A stretch of 64,000 bases of DNA from Chryseobacterium bernardetii (lineage in GTDB: Bacteria; Bacteroidota; Bacteroidia; Flavobacteriales; Weeksellaceae), in NCBI RefSeq assembly GCF_003815975.1, contig NZ_CP033932.1, positions 3,763,501 through 3,827,500 on the forward strand. Reading direction: 5' to 3'. Both the position numbers and the translations under genes were made by a program. Position 1 is the first letter of the stretch; the number at the start of each line of letters is the position of its first letter. Positions 34,969 through 44,146 of this stretch are shown here, in pieces. Under the pieces are notes generated by a model that saw only the letters and a list, made by a program, of their open reading frames with translations, did not search any database and was not told the DNA's origin.

Positions 34969-35481
34969 ATGAATCCAGAAATCAAACTAAGAAAATCGGA
35001 AATTGAAGACAGAGACATTATTTGGGGAATCATTCAGCAATCCATTGAAAGAAGAAGGCAGGACGGGAGCACACAATGGCAGAACGGCTATCCCAATCTT
35101 GGAACAGTAGAAAGTGATATTGCTAAAGGTTTCGGATATGTGCTTACAGTAGATGGAGAAATTGCAGTATATGCAGCTTTGATTCTTAATGATGAACCTG
35201 CATACAGTAACATTGAAGGCGCATGGCTTAGTGACGGTGAGTTTGTGGTGGTTCACAGAGTAGCTGTAGATGGAAAATTCGCAGGTCAGGGAATGGTAAA
35301 GAAACTTTTCGATCATATTGAAGATTTTACAAGATCACACAATATTCAGAGTGTTAAAGTGGATACCAACCATGATAATATTGCAATGCTGAAGATCCTT
35401 GAAAGCAAAGGATATTCCTATTGTGGAGAGGTTCTTTTAAAGGATGGGCTGAGAAAGGCTTTTGAGAAGATTATAATTTAA
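34969..35481 (+). CDS. GNAT family N-acetyltransferase
   Basis: 170 residues. The acetyl-CoA loop is VAVDGKFAGQGMVKKL (about 104-119), matching the Q/RxxGxG/A rule in degenerate form; the last part (MLKILESKGYSYCGEVLL) is the usual beta 6-7 end. The N-terminal phrase DGSTQWQNGYPN (about 36-47) places it with the small flavobacterial acetyltransferases of unknown substrate. Interestingly the decayed gene at 44147-44368 is of the same subfamily (IDQWDEEYPN). No operon partner. Confidence 0.88.
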   Translation: MNPEIKLRKSEIEDRDIIWGIIQQSIERRRQDGSTQWQNGYPNLGTVESDIAKGFGYVLTVDGEIAVYAALILNDEPAYSNIEGAWLSDGEFVVVHRVAVDGKFAGQGMVKKLFDHIEDFTRSHNIQSVKVDTNHDNIAMLKILESKGYSYCGEVLLKDGLRKAFEKIII

Positions 35482-35573
35482 GTAAAAAGTTAAATCAAGT
35501 TTCATTGAATTTTTAGAACACCTTGTATTTATAATCTCTATCAGCTTTGTTCGTTTGGTTCTGAACTAATTTC

Positions 35574-35581
35574 TACATTTG
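35574..35581 (+). promoter_or_regulatory. Promoter of the efflux operon (TACATTTG)
   Basis: TACATTTG matches TAnnTTTG, with TTTG at 35554-35557 as -33 element (16-bp spacer). The regulator ATG follows at 35598, 16 bp later. Confidence 0.65.
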
Positions 35582-35597
35582 TTCAAATTTTTATATT

Positions 35598-36053
35598 ATG
35601 CACCAAAGTATAGAAATTGATGAAAAAATTTTTCAGGATGCCGTAAAATTCTACGGCACTATTTTCAACCTACCGCCATTAGCATCAAAAATCTATTCCT
35701 ACCTTCTTTTTGATTATGAGAAAGTAGGAATTACTTTTGACGAGTTTGTTGACGTGCTCTCTGCGAGCAAAAGTTCTGTTTCTACCAGTATTTCATTATT
35801 GTTAAATGCACAGCTTATCGTAGATCATAACAAAATGGATGAGCGGAAACGGTATTTTTTCATCAATGATGAGTACAAAAAAATCCGATTTGAGAAAATT
35901 GTCCAGAAAATGCAGGACGAATTAAGACTATTAGATGATTTAAACAATTTTAAAAAAAGTAAAGACGATGGATACAATGAAAGAATAGAAGTTTACAAAG
36001 CACTCTTAAATAAAAACATAGAAAATATTCAGGAATCTCTTAATAAACTATAA
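35598..36053 (+). CDS. GbsR/MarR-family transcriptional regulator
   Basis: 151 residues. A winged helix-turn-helix lies at about 20-90 (PPLASKIYSYLLFDYEKVGITFDEFVDVLSASKSSVSTSISLL, in pieces), with the wing at DERKRYFFIND (about 85-95), followed by a long dimerisation helix. It is the first gene of the operon with the three RND efflux genes, one base before the adaptor gene. The arrangement suggests that it represses its own operon and is released by a pump substrate. Confidence 0.85.
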   Translation: MHQSIEIDEKIFQDAVKFYGTIFNLPPLASKIYSYLLFDYEKVGITFDEFVDVLSASKSSVSTSISLLLNAQLIVDHNKMDERKRYFFINDEYKKIRFEKIVQKMQDELRLLDDLNNFKKSKDDGYNERIEVYKALLNKNIENIQESLNKL

Positions 36054-36054
36054 A

Positions 36055-37242
36055 ATGAATAATAAGCTAGTTATACTTTCGATTGCAGCGCTTTCTCTCA
36101 CAGCCTGCAAAAAAGAAGCTCCTAAACAGGATGGTGCCAAGCCGTATCCTGTTGTTTCTGTGGAGTCTAAAAATATAGTAGGTTATCAGACGTTTCCGGC
36201 TACCATCCAGGGTAGGGTAAACAATGATGTACGTGCTAAAATACAGGGATACATTACCCAGGTACTGGTAGATGAAGGGCAGTACGTTACCAAGGGACAG
36301 CCATTGTTCCGTCTGGAAACCAATATTCTTACCGAAAATGCTGCCGCTTCCAAAGCCGGAATAGGAGCCGCTGAATCCAATATTGCTGCAGCACAGGCTT
36401 CTGTAAACGCAGCACAGGTAGAAGTAAATAAACTGAAACCTCTGGTTCAGAAAAACATCATCAGTAACGTACAGTTACAAACTGCTCAGGCTCAGCTTGC
36501 GCAGGCACAGGCTCAGTTATCACAGGCCCATGCTGCAAAAAGACAAGCTGAAGCAAACTATAAAGGGGTAGAAGCCAATATCGAATACTCCATCATTCGT
36601 GCACCTATTTCAGGAGTTGTAGGAAAACTCCCGTTAAAAGTGGGAAGTTTGGTAGGACCGTCTGATCAGACACCTCTGACAACAATTTCTGATACTTCTG
36701 AGATCTACGCTTACTTTGCAATGAATGAAAAAGAATATTTTGATTTCCTTGAAAAATCTCCGGGAGCTTCTATGCCTGAGAAGATCAAAAACTTACCAAT
36801 GGTTGAGCTTCAGCTTGCCAATGGAAGCCTGTACCCGGAAAAAGGAAGAATTGAAGCCATTACGGGCCAAATTGATCCTACAACGGGGACTATTCAGTTC
36901 AGAGTTGCATTCTCCAATGCCCAGAAATTATTAAGTAATGGTAACAGCGGAACGATCAGATTCCCTCAGCATTATGATAATGTTCTTGTAGTTCCTGAAA
37001 GTGCTACCTATGAACAGCAGGGTATTGTATACGTATACAAAATAGATAAGGGAGATACTGCCAGAAACGTTGTTGTAAATGTTATTGACAGAATCGACAA
37101 TTTAGCTCTGATCAAATCAGGAGTTAATAAAGGCGAAAAAGTTATTGCAGCTGGTATCGGAGGTTTGAAACCTGGAACAGCAGTGAAGCCGAAGCCAATC
37201 AAAATGGATAGTCTTGTTCAATCAATAAAACCGAAATTCTAA
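36055..37242 (+). CDS. RND efflux periplasmic adaptor subunit
   Basis: 395 residues. Lipoprotein signal with lipobox LTAC (C18). The lipoyl/barrel-sandwich half-motifs flank a long alpha hairpin (about 95-165) that is rich in Ala and Gln (AQLAQAQAQLSQAHAAKRQAEANYK), then a beta-barrel and a membrane-proximal domain with SGTIRFPQ (about 300). It bridges the inner-membrane pump and the outer-membrane channel. One base separates it from the regulator and its stop overlaps the pump start by 1 bp, so translation is coupled. Confidence 0.93.
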   Translation: MNNKLVILSIAALSLTACKKEAPKQDGAKPYPVVSVESKNIVGYQTFPATIQGRVNNDVRAKIQGYITQVLVDEGQYVTKGQPLFRLETNILTENAAASKAGIGAAESNIAAAQASVNAAQVEVNKLKPLVQKNIISNVQLQTAQAQLAQAQAQLSQAHAAKRQAEANYKGVEANIEYSIIRAPISGVVGKLPLKVGSLVGPSDQTPLTTISDTSEIYAYFAMNEKEYFDFLEKSPGASMPEKIKNLPMVELQLANGSLYPEKGRIEAITGQIDPTTGTIQFRVAFSNAQKLLSNGNSGTIRFPQHYDNVLVVPESATYEQQGIVYVYKIDKGDTARNVVVNVIDRIDNLALIKSGVNKGEKVIAAGIGGLKPGTAVKPKPIKMDSLVQSIKPKF

Positions 37243-40200
37243 TGATAAAAAACTTTATTAACAGACCGGTTTTATCCACTGTAATCTCAATCCTGATTGT
37301 GATTCTCGGTGTGCTGGGACTGATCTCGTTACCGGTTACACAGTATCCGGATATTGCACCGCCCACGGTAAGTGTTTCCGCAAACTATACGGGAGCCAAT
37401 GCTGAGACGGTAATGAAAAGTGTAGTAGTACCTTTGGAAGAGCAGATCAACGGGGTGGAAGGTATGGATTATATCACTTCCAGTGCCGGAAATGACGGTT
37501 CTGCTCAGATCCAGGTTTTCTTTAAACAGGGAATAGATCCGGATATTGCAGCGGTAAACGTACAGAACCGTGTGACCAGGGCAACCCCTTTGTTACCTGC
37601 AGAAGTAACACGTTCCGGAGTGGTAACCCAGAAGCAGCAGACCAGTGCCCTGATGTATATGTCTTTCTATTCTGAAAATAAAGATCTTGATGATGTATAC
37701 CTTCAGAACTTTTTGAATATCAATATTATTCCTAACCTGAAAAGGGTAAATGGTGTAGGGGATGCCAACGTTTTCGGTGGTAAAAATTACTCCATGAGAA
37801 TCTGGCTGGACCCTGCAAAAATGGCTGCATACAGTATAACTCCTACCGATGTTACCAATGCAATTAACGAGCAGAGTAGAGAAGCTGCGGCAGGTTCTAT
37901 CGGACAGAACAGCGGTAGTTCTTTTGAATATATCATCAAATACGTAGGTAAATTCAACGATAAGGAACAGTACGACAATATCATCATCAAATCTCTTGCA
38001 AACGGACAAAACCTAATGCTGAAAGATGTTGCCAAAGTAGAATTGGCAGGTCAGTCTTATACAGGAATCGGGGAGAACGGAAACAATCCTTCCATCAGTA
38101 TGGGGATCTTCCAGACTCCGGGGTCCAATGCACAGGAAATTATTAAAAATATCAAAGCTTATCTGAAATCAGCAGAAGGAACCTTTCCGCAGGGAATTAA
38201 GTATACTTTTAACTTTGATACCAACGAATTTCTGGAAGCTTCTATTGAAAAGGTAGTTCATACTTTGATTGAGGCCTTCATTCTTGTATTTATTGTAGTA
38301 TACATTTTCCTTCAGGACTTCAGATCCACACTGATCCCGGCTATTGCAGTTCCGGTATCTATTGTAGGGGCATTCTTCTTCCTGAATTTATTCGGTTATT
38401 CATTGAACCTCTTAACCTTGTTTGCCTTGGTGCTTGCCATTGGTATTGTGGTGGATGATGCCATCGTCGTCGTTGAGGCCGTTCATGCGAAGATGGAGCA
38501 TGGTATTTCTGATGCTAAGAAAGCTACGGTAGAAGCTATGGATGAGATCACAGGGGCTATTATTTCTATTACTTTGGTAATGGCGGCCGTATTTATTCCG
38601 GTGACGTTCATTACAGGTCCTACAGGGGTATTCTACCAGCAGTTTGGTATTACGCTGATTATAGCCATCATTATTTCTGCGATTAACGCATTAACCCTGA
38701 GTCCTGTTTTATGTTCATTATTCCTGAAACCTCACGAAGCACATCATGCAGAATATAAAAATCTGAACCTGTTACAGAAGTTCTTCTATAAGTTTAATAT
38801 TGCTTTTAAAACAACTACTGAACGTTACGGAAGAGGATTTGTATTCCTGTTGAGACATAAATGGGTAACCCTGATTATTTTCGCTGTTACAGGAGGTATC
38901 TTATTCTGGGCAAGCAGCAGTATGAAGAAAGGGTTTGTACCTACAGAAGACAGGGGGATTATCTTTACAGATGTTCAGCTTCCTCCGGGAGCTTCTATGG
39001 AAAGAACTTACAACGCATTGAAAACCCTTCAGGCTAAAGCATTGAAAGTTCCGGGCGTGCAGAACGTAACGATTTCAACAGGTAGAGGATTCTTGTCCGG
39101 AAACGGAAGCAACAACGGTCTTGCCTTTGTGAAACTTAAGCCTTTCGAAGAAAGAAAAAAAGACGGACAGACTTCTGAAGAAATTACCAAGAAACTATTC
39201 GGAATCGTAGGATCTGTTCCTGATGCCAAAGTGGTATTCTTCCAGCCGCCAAGTGTACCCGGATTTGGTAACAGTGCCGGCTTTGAAATGGTATTGCTTG
39301 ATAAATCAGGGGGTGAATATGCTGATCTGGATGCTAAAACCAATGAATTCATCGGTAAGCTGATGCAGAGACCGGAAATTCAGTTTGCACAGACTTCGTT
39401 CAATACTAAATATCCTCAGTATCAGATGGAAATCAATGTTCCCCTGAGCAAGCAGATGGGAGTTTCTGTAAATGATATTCTGTCTACCATGCAGGGGTAT
39501 ATTGGTGGAATTTATACTGCCGACTTTACCAAATATGGAAAACAGTTCAGAGTAATGGTTCAGGCTCTTCCTGAGAGCAGAAAGAATATTGAAAATCTGA
39601 ATCAGCTTTATGTGAGAACAGGATCAGGGATCATGTCTCCCATTTCACAGTTTGTAACATTGACAAAAGCATACGGACCACAATCTGTAAGCCGTTATAA
39701 CCTGTTTACTTCTGTGAAGGTGACAGGGGCAAACTCTGACGGATATAGTTCCGGGGATGCAATTGCTGCGGTACAGCAGGTAGCGGATGAGACCCTGAAT
39801 CAAAACTATGCGGTAGAATTTACAGGGTTAACCAGAGAAGAATTAAATTCAGGATCTCAGACCCTTCTGATTTTCGGGTTAAGTTTAATCTTCGTTTACT
39901 TTATCCTTTCTGCACAGTATGAAAGCTATATTCTTCCGCTGATTGTTATCATTTCCCTTCCTCTTGGGGTAATGGGAGCTTACTTCGGACAGAAGATTAT
40001 GGGATTGGAAAATAATATTTACTTCCAGATTGCCCTGATCATGCTTGTAGGATTACTGGCGAAAAATGCGATCCTTATTGTTGAATTTGCTGTTCAGAGA
40101 AGACATCATGGAGAAACAATCGTGATGTCAGCCATCAATGCAGCGAAAGCCAGGGTGAGACCTATTCTAATGACCTCATTCGCCTTTATCTTCGGTTTAT

Positions 40201-40388
40201 TGCCTTTAGTTCTGGCAAGTGGAATTGGAGCAGTGGGGAACAGATCTATCGCTACAGGTGCGGCAATCGGACTATTGATAGGTACTGTTTTGGGATTATT
40301 TGTAATTCCGGTTCTGTATGTGATCTTTGAAACATTACAGGAAAAAATTAAACCTATCAAAAAAGAAGATATCAATTTAGCAGAGTAA
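37242..40388 (+). CDS. RND efflux transporter permease (HAE1 family, AcrB-like)
   Basis: 1048 residues, the standard size. Opening MIKNFINRPVLSTVISILIVILGV is the first helix. The proton-relay aspartates are in GIVVDDAIVVVEAV (about 402-415, helix 4), and the helix 10 lysine in GLLAKNAILIVEF (about 935-947). Two large periplasmic loops (about 35-335 and 565-870) form the drug-binding porter domains. It exports hydrophobic compounds in exchange for protons. The HAE1 motifs separate it from metal (CusA) pumps. Specificity unknown. Confidence 0.96.
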   Translation: MIKNFINRPVLSTVISILIVILGVLGLISLPVTQYPDIAPPTVSVSANYTGANAETVMKSVVVPLEEQINGVEGMDYITSSAGNDGSAQIQVFFKQGIDPDIAAVNVQNRVTRATPLLPAEVTRSGVVTQKQQTSALMYMSFYSENKDLDDVYLQNFLNINIIPNLKRVNGVGDANVFGGKNYSMRIWLDPAKMAAYSITPTDVTNAINEQSREAAAGSIGQNSGSSFEYIIKYVGKFNDKEQYDNIIIKSLANGQNLMLKDVAKVELAGQSYTGIGENGNNPSISMGIFQTPGSNAQEIIKNIKAYLKSAEGTFPQGIKYTFNFDTNEFLEASIEKVVHTLIEAFILVFIVVYIFLQDFRSTLIPAIAVPVSIVGAFFFLNLFGYSLNLLTLFALVLAIGIVVDDAIVVVEAVHAKMEHGISDAKKATVEAMDEITGAIISITLVMAAVFIPVTFITGPTGVFYQQFGITLIIAIIISAINALTLSPVLCSLFLKPHEAHHAEYKNLNLLQKFFYKFNIAFKTTTERYGRGFVFLLRHKWVTLIIFAVTGGILFWASSSMKKGFVPTEDRGIIFTDVQLPPGASMERTYNALKTLQAKALKVPGVQNVTISTGRGFLSGNGSNNGLAFVKLKPFEERKKDGQTSEEITKKLFGIVGSVPDAKVVFFQPPSVPGFGNSAGFEMVLLDKSGGEYADLDAKTNEFIGKLMQRPEIQFAQTSFNTKYPQYQMEINVPLSKQMGVSVNDILSTMQGYIGGIYTADFTKYGKQFRVMVQALPESRKNIENLNQLYVRTGSGIMSPISQFVTLTKAYGPQSVSRYNLFTSVKVTGANSDGYSSGDAIAAVQQVADETLNQNYAVEFTGLTREELNSGSQTLLIFGLSLIFVYFILSAQYESYILPLIVIISLPLGVMGAYFGQKIMGLENNIYFQIALIMLVGLLAKNAILIVEFAVQRRHHGETIVMSAINAAKARVRPILMTSFAFIFGLLPLVLASGIGAVGNRSIATGAAIGLLIGTVLGLFVIPVLYVIFETLQEKIKPIKKEDINLAE

Positions 40389-40392
40389 AAAT

Positions 40393-40468
40393 AAATTAGA
40401 GCTGGAAACTGAACCTGGAAATTTATCTGATGTTCAGTTTCTAACCTCTGATTTCTAACTTCTAATTT
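40393..40468. promoter_or_regulatory. Nested inverted repeats in the pump-channel gap
   Basis: AAATTAGA (40393-40400) pairs with TCTAATTT (40461-40468), and inside this AAACTGAAC (40406-40414) pairs with GTTCAGTTT (40432-40440). The structure ends 6 bp before the ATG of the outer-membrane channel gene and could influence its translation. Confidence 0.5.
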
Positions 40469-40474
40469 TAACCA

Positions 40475-41890
40475 ATGAAGAGTTTAATAAACATCATAAA
40501 AGGAATAACTTTCTCAGCCATTATGCTGGGAGCCATCACGTCCTGTATGGCCAGAAAAGAATACGAAAGGCCCAAGAACGTTGTTGACGAAAAACTTTTC
40601 CGTACAGATATGCTTCCTTCAGACAGTACTAGCGTTGCGAATGTTTCGTGGAAAGAAATTTTCACAGATCCGATACTTCAGGGACATATTTCCAAAGCTT
40701 TGGATAATAATCTGGACATCAGAATTGCTTTACAAAGTATCAATTCTGCGGAAGCCTACCTAAAACAAAGTAAGGCAGCTTATGCCCCAACTCTTTCTGT
40801 AGGGCCTAACTATACTTTCCAGACACAGTCTCTCAATACCCAGTTCGGACAGATTATTGGAGAAAGACGTTACGTAAATCAGTTTGATATAACAGCAAGT
40901 CTGGGTTGGGAAGCAGATCTATGGGGAAAAATGAAAGCTCAGGAAAAGGCACAATTAGCAGCTTATTTAGGAACTGTTGCCGCTCATAAAGCTGTAAAAA
41001 GCAGCCTTGTTGCCTCAATTGCTTCCGCTTATTACCAGCTGCTGACATTTGATTCCCAGAAGAAGATCATTACGGAAACTATTGCCATTCGAGAAAAAAA
41101 TCTGGAAACTACAAAAGCACTGAAAGCCTCCGGAAACCTTACAGAAGTAGCAGTACAACAAAGCGAAGCGCTTGTTTTCAATGCAAAATCTTTACTGATT
41201 GATATTGATACACAGATTCAATTGCTTGAAAATACCATGAGCCTTTTAATGGGAGAACCATCACATACCATTGAAAGATCTACACTGGAAGGTCAGAACC
41301 TTCCTATCGACCTTAAATTAGGGTATCCGGTTCAATTGCTGGCCAACCGTCCGGATGTAATGAGAGCAGAATATAACCTGATGAATGCATTTGAACTGAC
41401 CAATGCGGCAAAAGCTCAGTTTTATCCAACACTGAAACTTACAGGCTCAGGGGGGCTTCAATCTGTAGATATTGATCACCTGTTCAATGTAAATTCATTA
41501 TTTGCAAATGTGGTAGCAGGATTGGCACAGCCCATTTTGAACAAAAGAAGCATCAAGACCAACTATGATGTGAGCCTTGCCAATCAGGAAACGGCCTATC
41601 TGAACTTTAGAAAAACCGTTCTTACTGCAGGGAAAGAAGTTTCAGATGCAATCAGAGTATTTTCTGTTCAGGATTCATTCATTGAATTGAAACAAAAAGA
41701 ATTGGTTGCCTATAAAAACTCTGTAGAATATTCTCAGGAACTGGTAAACTACGGGATGGCCAACTATCTTGAAGTGTTAAATGCAAGTGTGAATTCATTG
41801 AATGCAGAACTTAATATTTCCAATGCGAGATATAATAAAATGAAAGCTGCCGTGGAGCTGTATCAGGCTTTGGGTGGAGGCTGGAAATAA
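40475..41890 (+). CDS. TolC-like outer-membrane efflux protein (NodT family)
   Basis: 471 residues, lipoprotein with lipid cysteine C24 (AITSC). Two repeats of the outer-membrane efflux protein domain follow: the first about 60-255, the second about 270-465, each with a coiled helical hairpin (LDIRIALQSINSAEAYLKQSKA..., and VSLANQETAYLNFRKTVLTAGKEVSDAIR in shorter pieces). The NodT mark LLANRPDVMRAEYNL (about 288-302) is present. It is the exit duct for the pump and adaptor encoded upstream. A terminator follows 23 bp after the stop. Confidence 0.95.
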   Translation: MKSLINIIKGITFSAIMLGAITSCMARKEYERPKNVVDEKLFRTDMLPSDSTSVANVSWKEIFTDPILQGHISKALDNNLDIRIALQSINSAEAYLKQSKAAYAPTLSVGPNYTFQTQSLNTQFGQIIGERRYVNQFDITASLGWEADLWGKMKAQEKAQLAAYLGTVAAHKAVKSSLVASIASAYYQLLTFDSQKKIITETIAIREKNLETTKALKASGNLTEVAVQQSEALVFNAKSLLIDIDTQIQLLENTMSLLMGEPSHTIERSTLEGQNLPIDLKLGYPVQLLANRPDVMRAEYNLMNAFELTNAAKAQFYPTLKLTGSGGLQSVDIDHLFNVNSLFANVVAGLAQPILNKRSIKTNYDVSLANQETAYLNFRKTVLTAGKEVSDAIRVFSVQDSFIELKQKELVAYKNSVEYSQELVNYGMANYLEVLNASVNSLNAELNISNARYNKMKAAVELYQALGGGWK

Positions 41891-41912
41891 ACAGTATTCT
41901 AAGATAAATATA

Positions 41913-41945
41913 AAAACGTGTGCCAGGAATGGTACACGTTTTTTA
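41913..41945 (+). terminator. Rho-independent terminator of the efflux operon
   Basis: AAAACGTGTGCC pairs with GGTACACGTTTT (one mismatch), followed by a T-run. Confidence 0.85.
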
Positions 41946-41968
41946 TGACGGGTATAAATGAGTAGTTA

Positions 41969-42949
41969 TTATATTGTTATCAAGATTTCCATCGCTTTTC
42001 TTTCCTGAACGGATATTGTTTTTAACTTGTCTGATGCCTCCTGAACATATTGAAAGTCTTTTGTTTCACTTACTTTTTCAAATAGCTGAGATACTTTTGT
42101 CCAAAGTTCTGCAATTTCTGTAAATGCTTCATATCCTGTTTTGAGCTGCTCAAGCTTAAGCAATTCATAGCTTTCTTTCAAAAAATCCCTATATAGATTT
42201 CTGAATAACGCCCCACCAGTTCCTGCTTTTTCCATGAGCAGCGCTGCTTGCCTGAATTCACCTTCAATGTTCTTACTCGTATTGAACCATTTGACAATTT
42301 CAGTACTTGTTTTCAATATTCCTTTGTATGAAATATTTGCAATAGGCGGGTTAAGATATTCTGCAGCATTATTTCTGATTGCTGTTAATATGGCTTTTTC
42401 CAGATTAAATTTTTGATCTGTTTTCTTGATCGTATAATACATATTTTTTGATGCCATCGGTCCTTTTTCAGAACGGGCCAATGCCAGACTTTTTAAAGAA
42501 GTTTGTACCAGGCTGCCTTGCTGCTTTGTATCTACAAGAAAAGCATTTTGCTCATCATAACCGTAGATAGCGGCATAATGTCCGGCAAAATGAAAAGGAT
42601 TTGAAAAATATTCCAAATGAAAACAATCCATTTTTAAACCAACAGCCTGCTTTCTGTCCAGAAGTTCTTTTACAGAATCCCATGCCTTTTGCGGGGAAGC
42701 GGTTTCTTTTGCTGCTAATTCCAGGTTCAGGTTGCGGACGATGTTTTGGGTAAGGAGGTCAGGTTTTACCCTGCCGCCTAAGAACGGAAAATCCATGTTT
42801 TTCATCTTCCAATAGATAAATCCCAGGCCTTCACCCAACCCGAAAAGCATAGGTTCGGAAAGCTCAATTCCGATTTGTAGCAATAATGTTCCTGTTGCTG
42901 TAGTTTCGCAATGTTGCCCGCTAAATGGCTTAAAATTTTCTATTTTCAT
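41969..42949 (-). CDS. BtrH N-terminal domain protein (C39-like fold)
   Basis: 326 residues. The opening FSGQHCETTATGTLL, with C14, is the expected nucleophile site of the BtrH/C39-peptidase-like fold; GHYAAIYGYD (about 127-136) gives the histidine and NAFLVDTKQ (about 139-147) an aspartate. The C-terminal half (about 170-326) is helical and matches DUF4872. BtrH of butirosin biosynthesis transfers an amino-acyl group from a carrier protein; no carrier or antibiotic genes are visible here. Substrates are therefore unknown. It is divergent from the GNAT-MarR operon with about 210 bp between. Confidence 0.75.
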   Translation of the reverse strand: MKIENFKPFSGQHCETTATGTLLLQIGIELSEPMLFGLGEGLGFIYWKMKNMDFPFLGGRVKPDLLTQNIVRNLNLELAAKETASPQKAWDSVKELLDRKQAVGLKMDCFHLEYFSNPFHFAGHYAAIYGYDEQNAFLVDTKQQGSLVQTSLKSLALARSEKGPMASKNMYYTIKKTDQKFNLEKAILTAIRNNAAEYLNPPIANISYKGILKTSTEIVKWFNTSKNIEGEFRQAALLMEKAGTGGALFRNLYRDFLKESYELLKLEQLKTGYEAFTEIAELWTKVSQLFEKVSETKDFQYVQEASDKLKTISVQERKAMEILITI

Positions 42950-43124
42950 TTCAGTGATGGTTATAAGCTTTTTGATATTGGAAAATTACTTAAATATCAT
43001 GATATGAGAAAATCTAAGATTCATATTTAAGTCTTAATAATTACCCTGTATTATTAGGAGATGTGCAGATAAATACTGTGTTAAAATTTTTTAAAAGTTA
43101 AAAACAGTTTGTATATATGTATTT

Positions 43125-43136
43125 AACTACGTAGTT
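43125..43136. promoter_or_regulatory. Candidate MarR operator, perfect 12-bp palindrome
   Basis: AACTACGTAGTT is perfectly self-complementary. It overlaps the TAGTTTTA (43132-43139) that resembles a -7 box, with TTTG at 43108-43111 upstream at 20 bp. It lies 22 bp before the GNAT gene whose operon encodes a MarR protein, which fits autorepression. Confidence 0.6.
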
Positions 43137-43158
43137 TTATACTTTAAAATAATTCGCT

Positions 43159-43647
43159 ATGAAATTACAGGTACAATCCATAGGAAATGCTTATTCGGAA
43201 CAGGCTATTGACCTGATCCTGACTATTCAGCAAAAGGAATTCAACATCCCCATTACTGTAGAAGATCAGCCGGACCTGAAAGAGATAGAAACTTTTTATC
43301 ATGAAGCGGGCGGAAACTTTTGGGGGGCTTTTATAGGCGGTAAGCTGGTTGGTTCTATCGCTTTGGTAAAGTTTGACGAAAGGGCAGCAGCCATCAGAAA
43401 AATGTTCGTTAAAAAAGAGTTCAGAGGTAAAGAGCTGAATATAGCCCAGATCCTACTGGAAATTTTAGTTGCTTTCTGCCGTGAAAATAAAATTGATGAT
43501 CTGTATTTGGGAACTGTTACGGTGTTGAAAGCTGCTCAGCGTTTTTATGAAAGAAATGCTTTTATAAAAATAGAAAAAGAAAATCTTCCGGAACATTTTC
43601 CATTAATGAGTGCTGATGATATTTTTTATCACTTACATATTAAATAA
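43159..43647 (+). CDS. GNAT family N-acetyltransferase
   Basis: 162 residues. The acetyl-CoA site is MFVKKEFRGKELNIAQILLEIL (in pieces: KKEFRGKELN, about 92-101), with the arginine before GK as usual, and the closing phrase KAAQRFYERNAFIKIEKENLP (about 131-151). It is followed 2 bp later by a MarR gene, so both are under the same control. Pairs of MarR regulator and acetyltransferase often detoxify a small molecule. Substrate unknown. Confidence 0.9.
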   Translation: MKLQVQSIGNAYSEQAIDLILTIQQKEFNIPITVEDQPDLKEIETFYHEAGGNFWGAFIGGKLVGSIALVKFDERAAAIRKMFVKKEFRGKELNIAQILLEILVAFCRENKIDDLYLGTVTVLKAAQRFYERNAFIKIEKENLPEHFPLMSADDIFYHLHIK

Positions 43648-43649
43648 AC

Positions 43650-44132
43650 ATGAATGTTATTAACCAAGCAGGAATCCTTGCTATATCTACAAGAATGCAC
43701 CGTCTCAGTGAACAGCTGAGGAAAGATGGTGCCCTGATCTATAAAGCCTTCGGAATTGATTTTGAACTGAAATGGTTTCCTGTTATTTACACCATTTATC
43801 AAAAAGAATTAGCCAGTGTGGTGGAAATTGCCAATGAAATTGGATATACCCATCCATCCACCATTACCTTGCTTAAAGAATTGGAGAAACTTGAACTGAT
43901 AGCATGGAGGAAAGACAGACAGGATGAACGTAAAAGACTATTTATGCTGACTTCTAAAGGAAAAGAACTGGTCGGGAAAATGAAACCGGTCTGGGAACTG
44001 ATGTCTCAGGTGCTTGAGGATATTGCAGATAACCAGAATAATTTGTTGGCAGCCATTAATGAAGCGGAAGAGAAAATTGCCAGCCAGTCTTTTTATCAGA
44101 GAGCTTTACAGCTTAAAAATTCAAATAAATAA
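43650..44132 (+). CDS. MarR-family transcriptional regulator
   Basis: 160 residues. Winged helix-turn-helix at about 40-115: LASVVEIANEIGYTHPSTITLLKELEKLELI (in pieces; recognition helix HPSTITLLKELE about 71-82) and the wing DRQDERKRLFMLTSKG (about 90-105) with the DxRxRR-like signature. A C-terminal helix allows dimers. It is the second gene after the GNAT gene with only 2 bp between, and the palindrome at 43125-43136 is its likely binding site. Confidence 0.9.
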   Translation: MNVINQAGILAISTRMHRLSEQLRKDGALIYKAFGIDFELKWFPVIYTIYQKELASVVEIANEIGYTHPSTITLLKELEKLELIAWRKDRQDERKRLFMLTSKGKELVGKMKPVWELMSQVLEDIADNQNNLLAAINEAEEKIASQSFYQRALQLKNSNK

Positions 44133-44146
44133 CGAAATTAATAAAA

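Noticed and set aside
41969..44132. Biosynthetic gene cluster for an antibiotic around the BtrH homologue
   Set aside because: No carrier protein, synthetase or tailoring genes are present besides one GNAT gene under a separate regulator.
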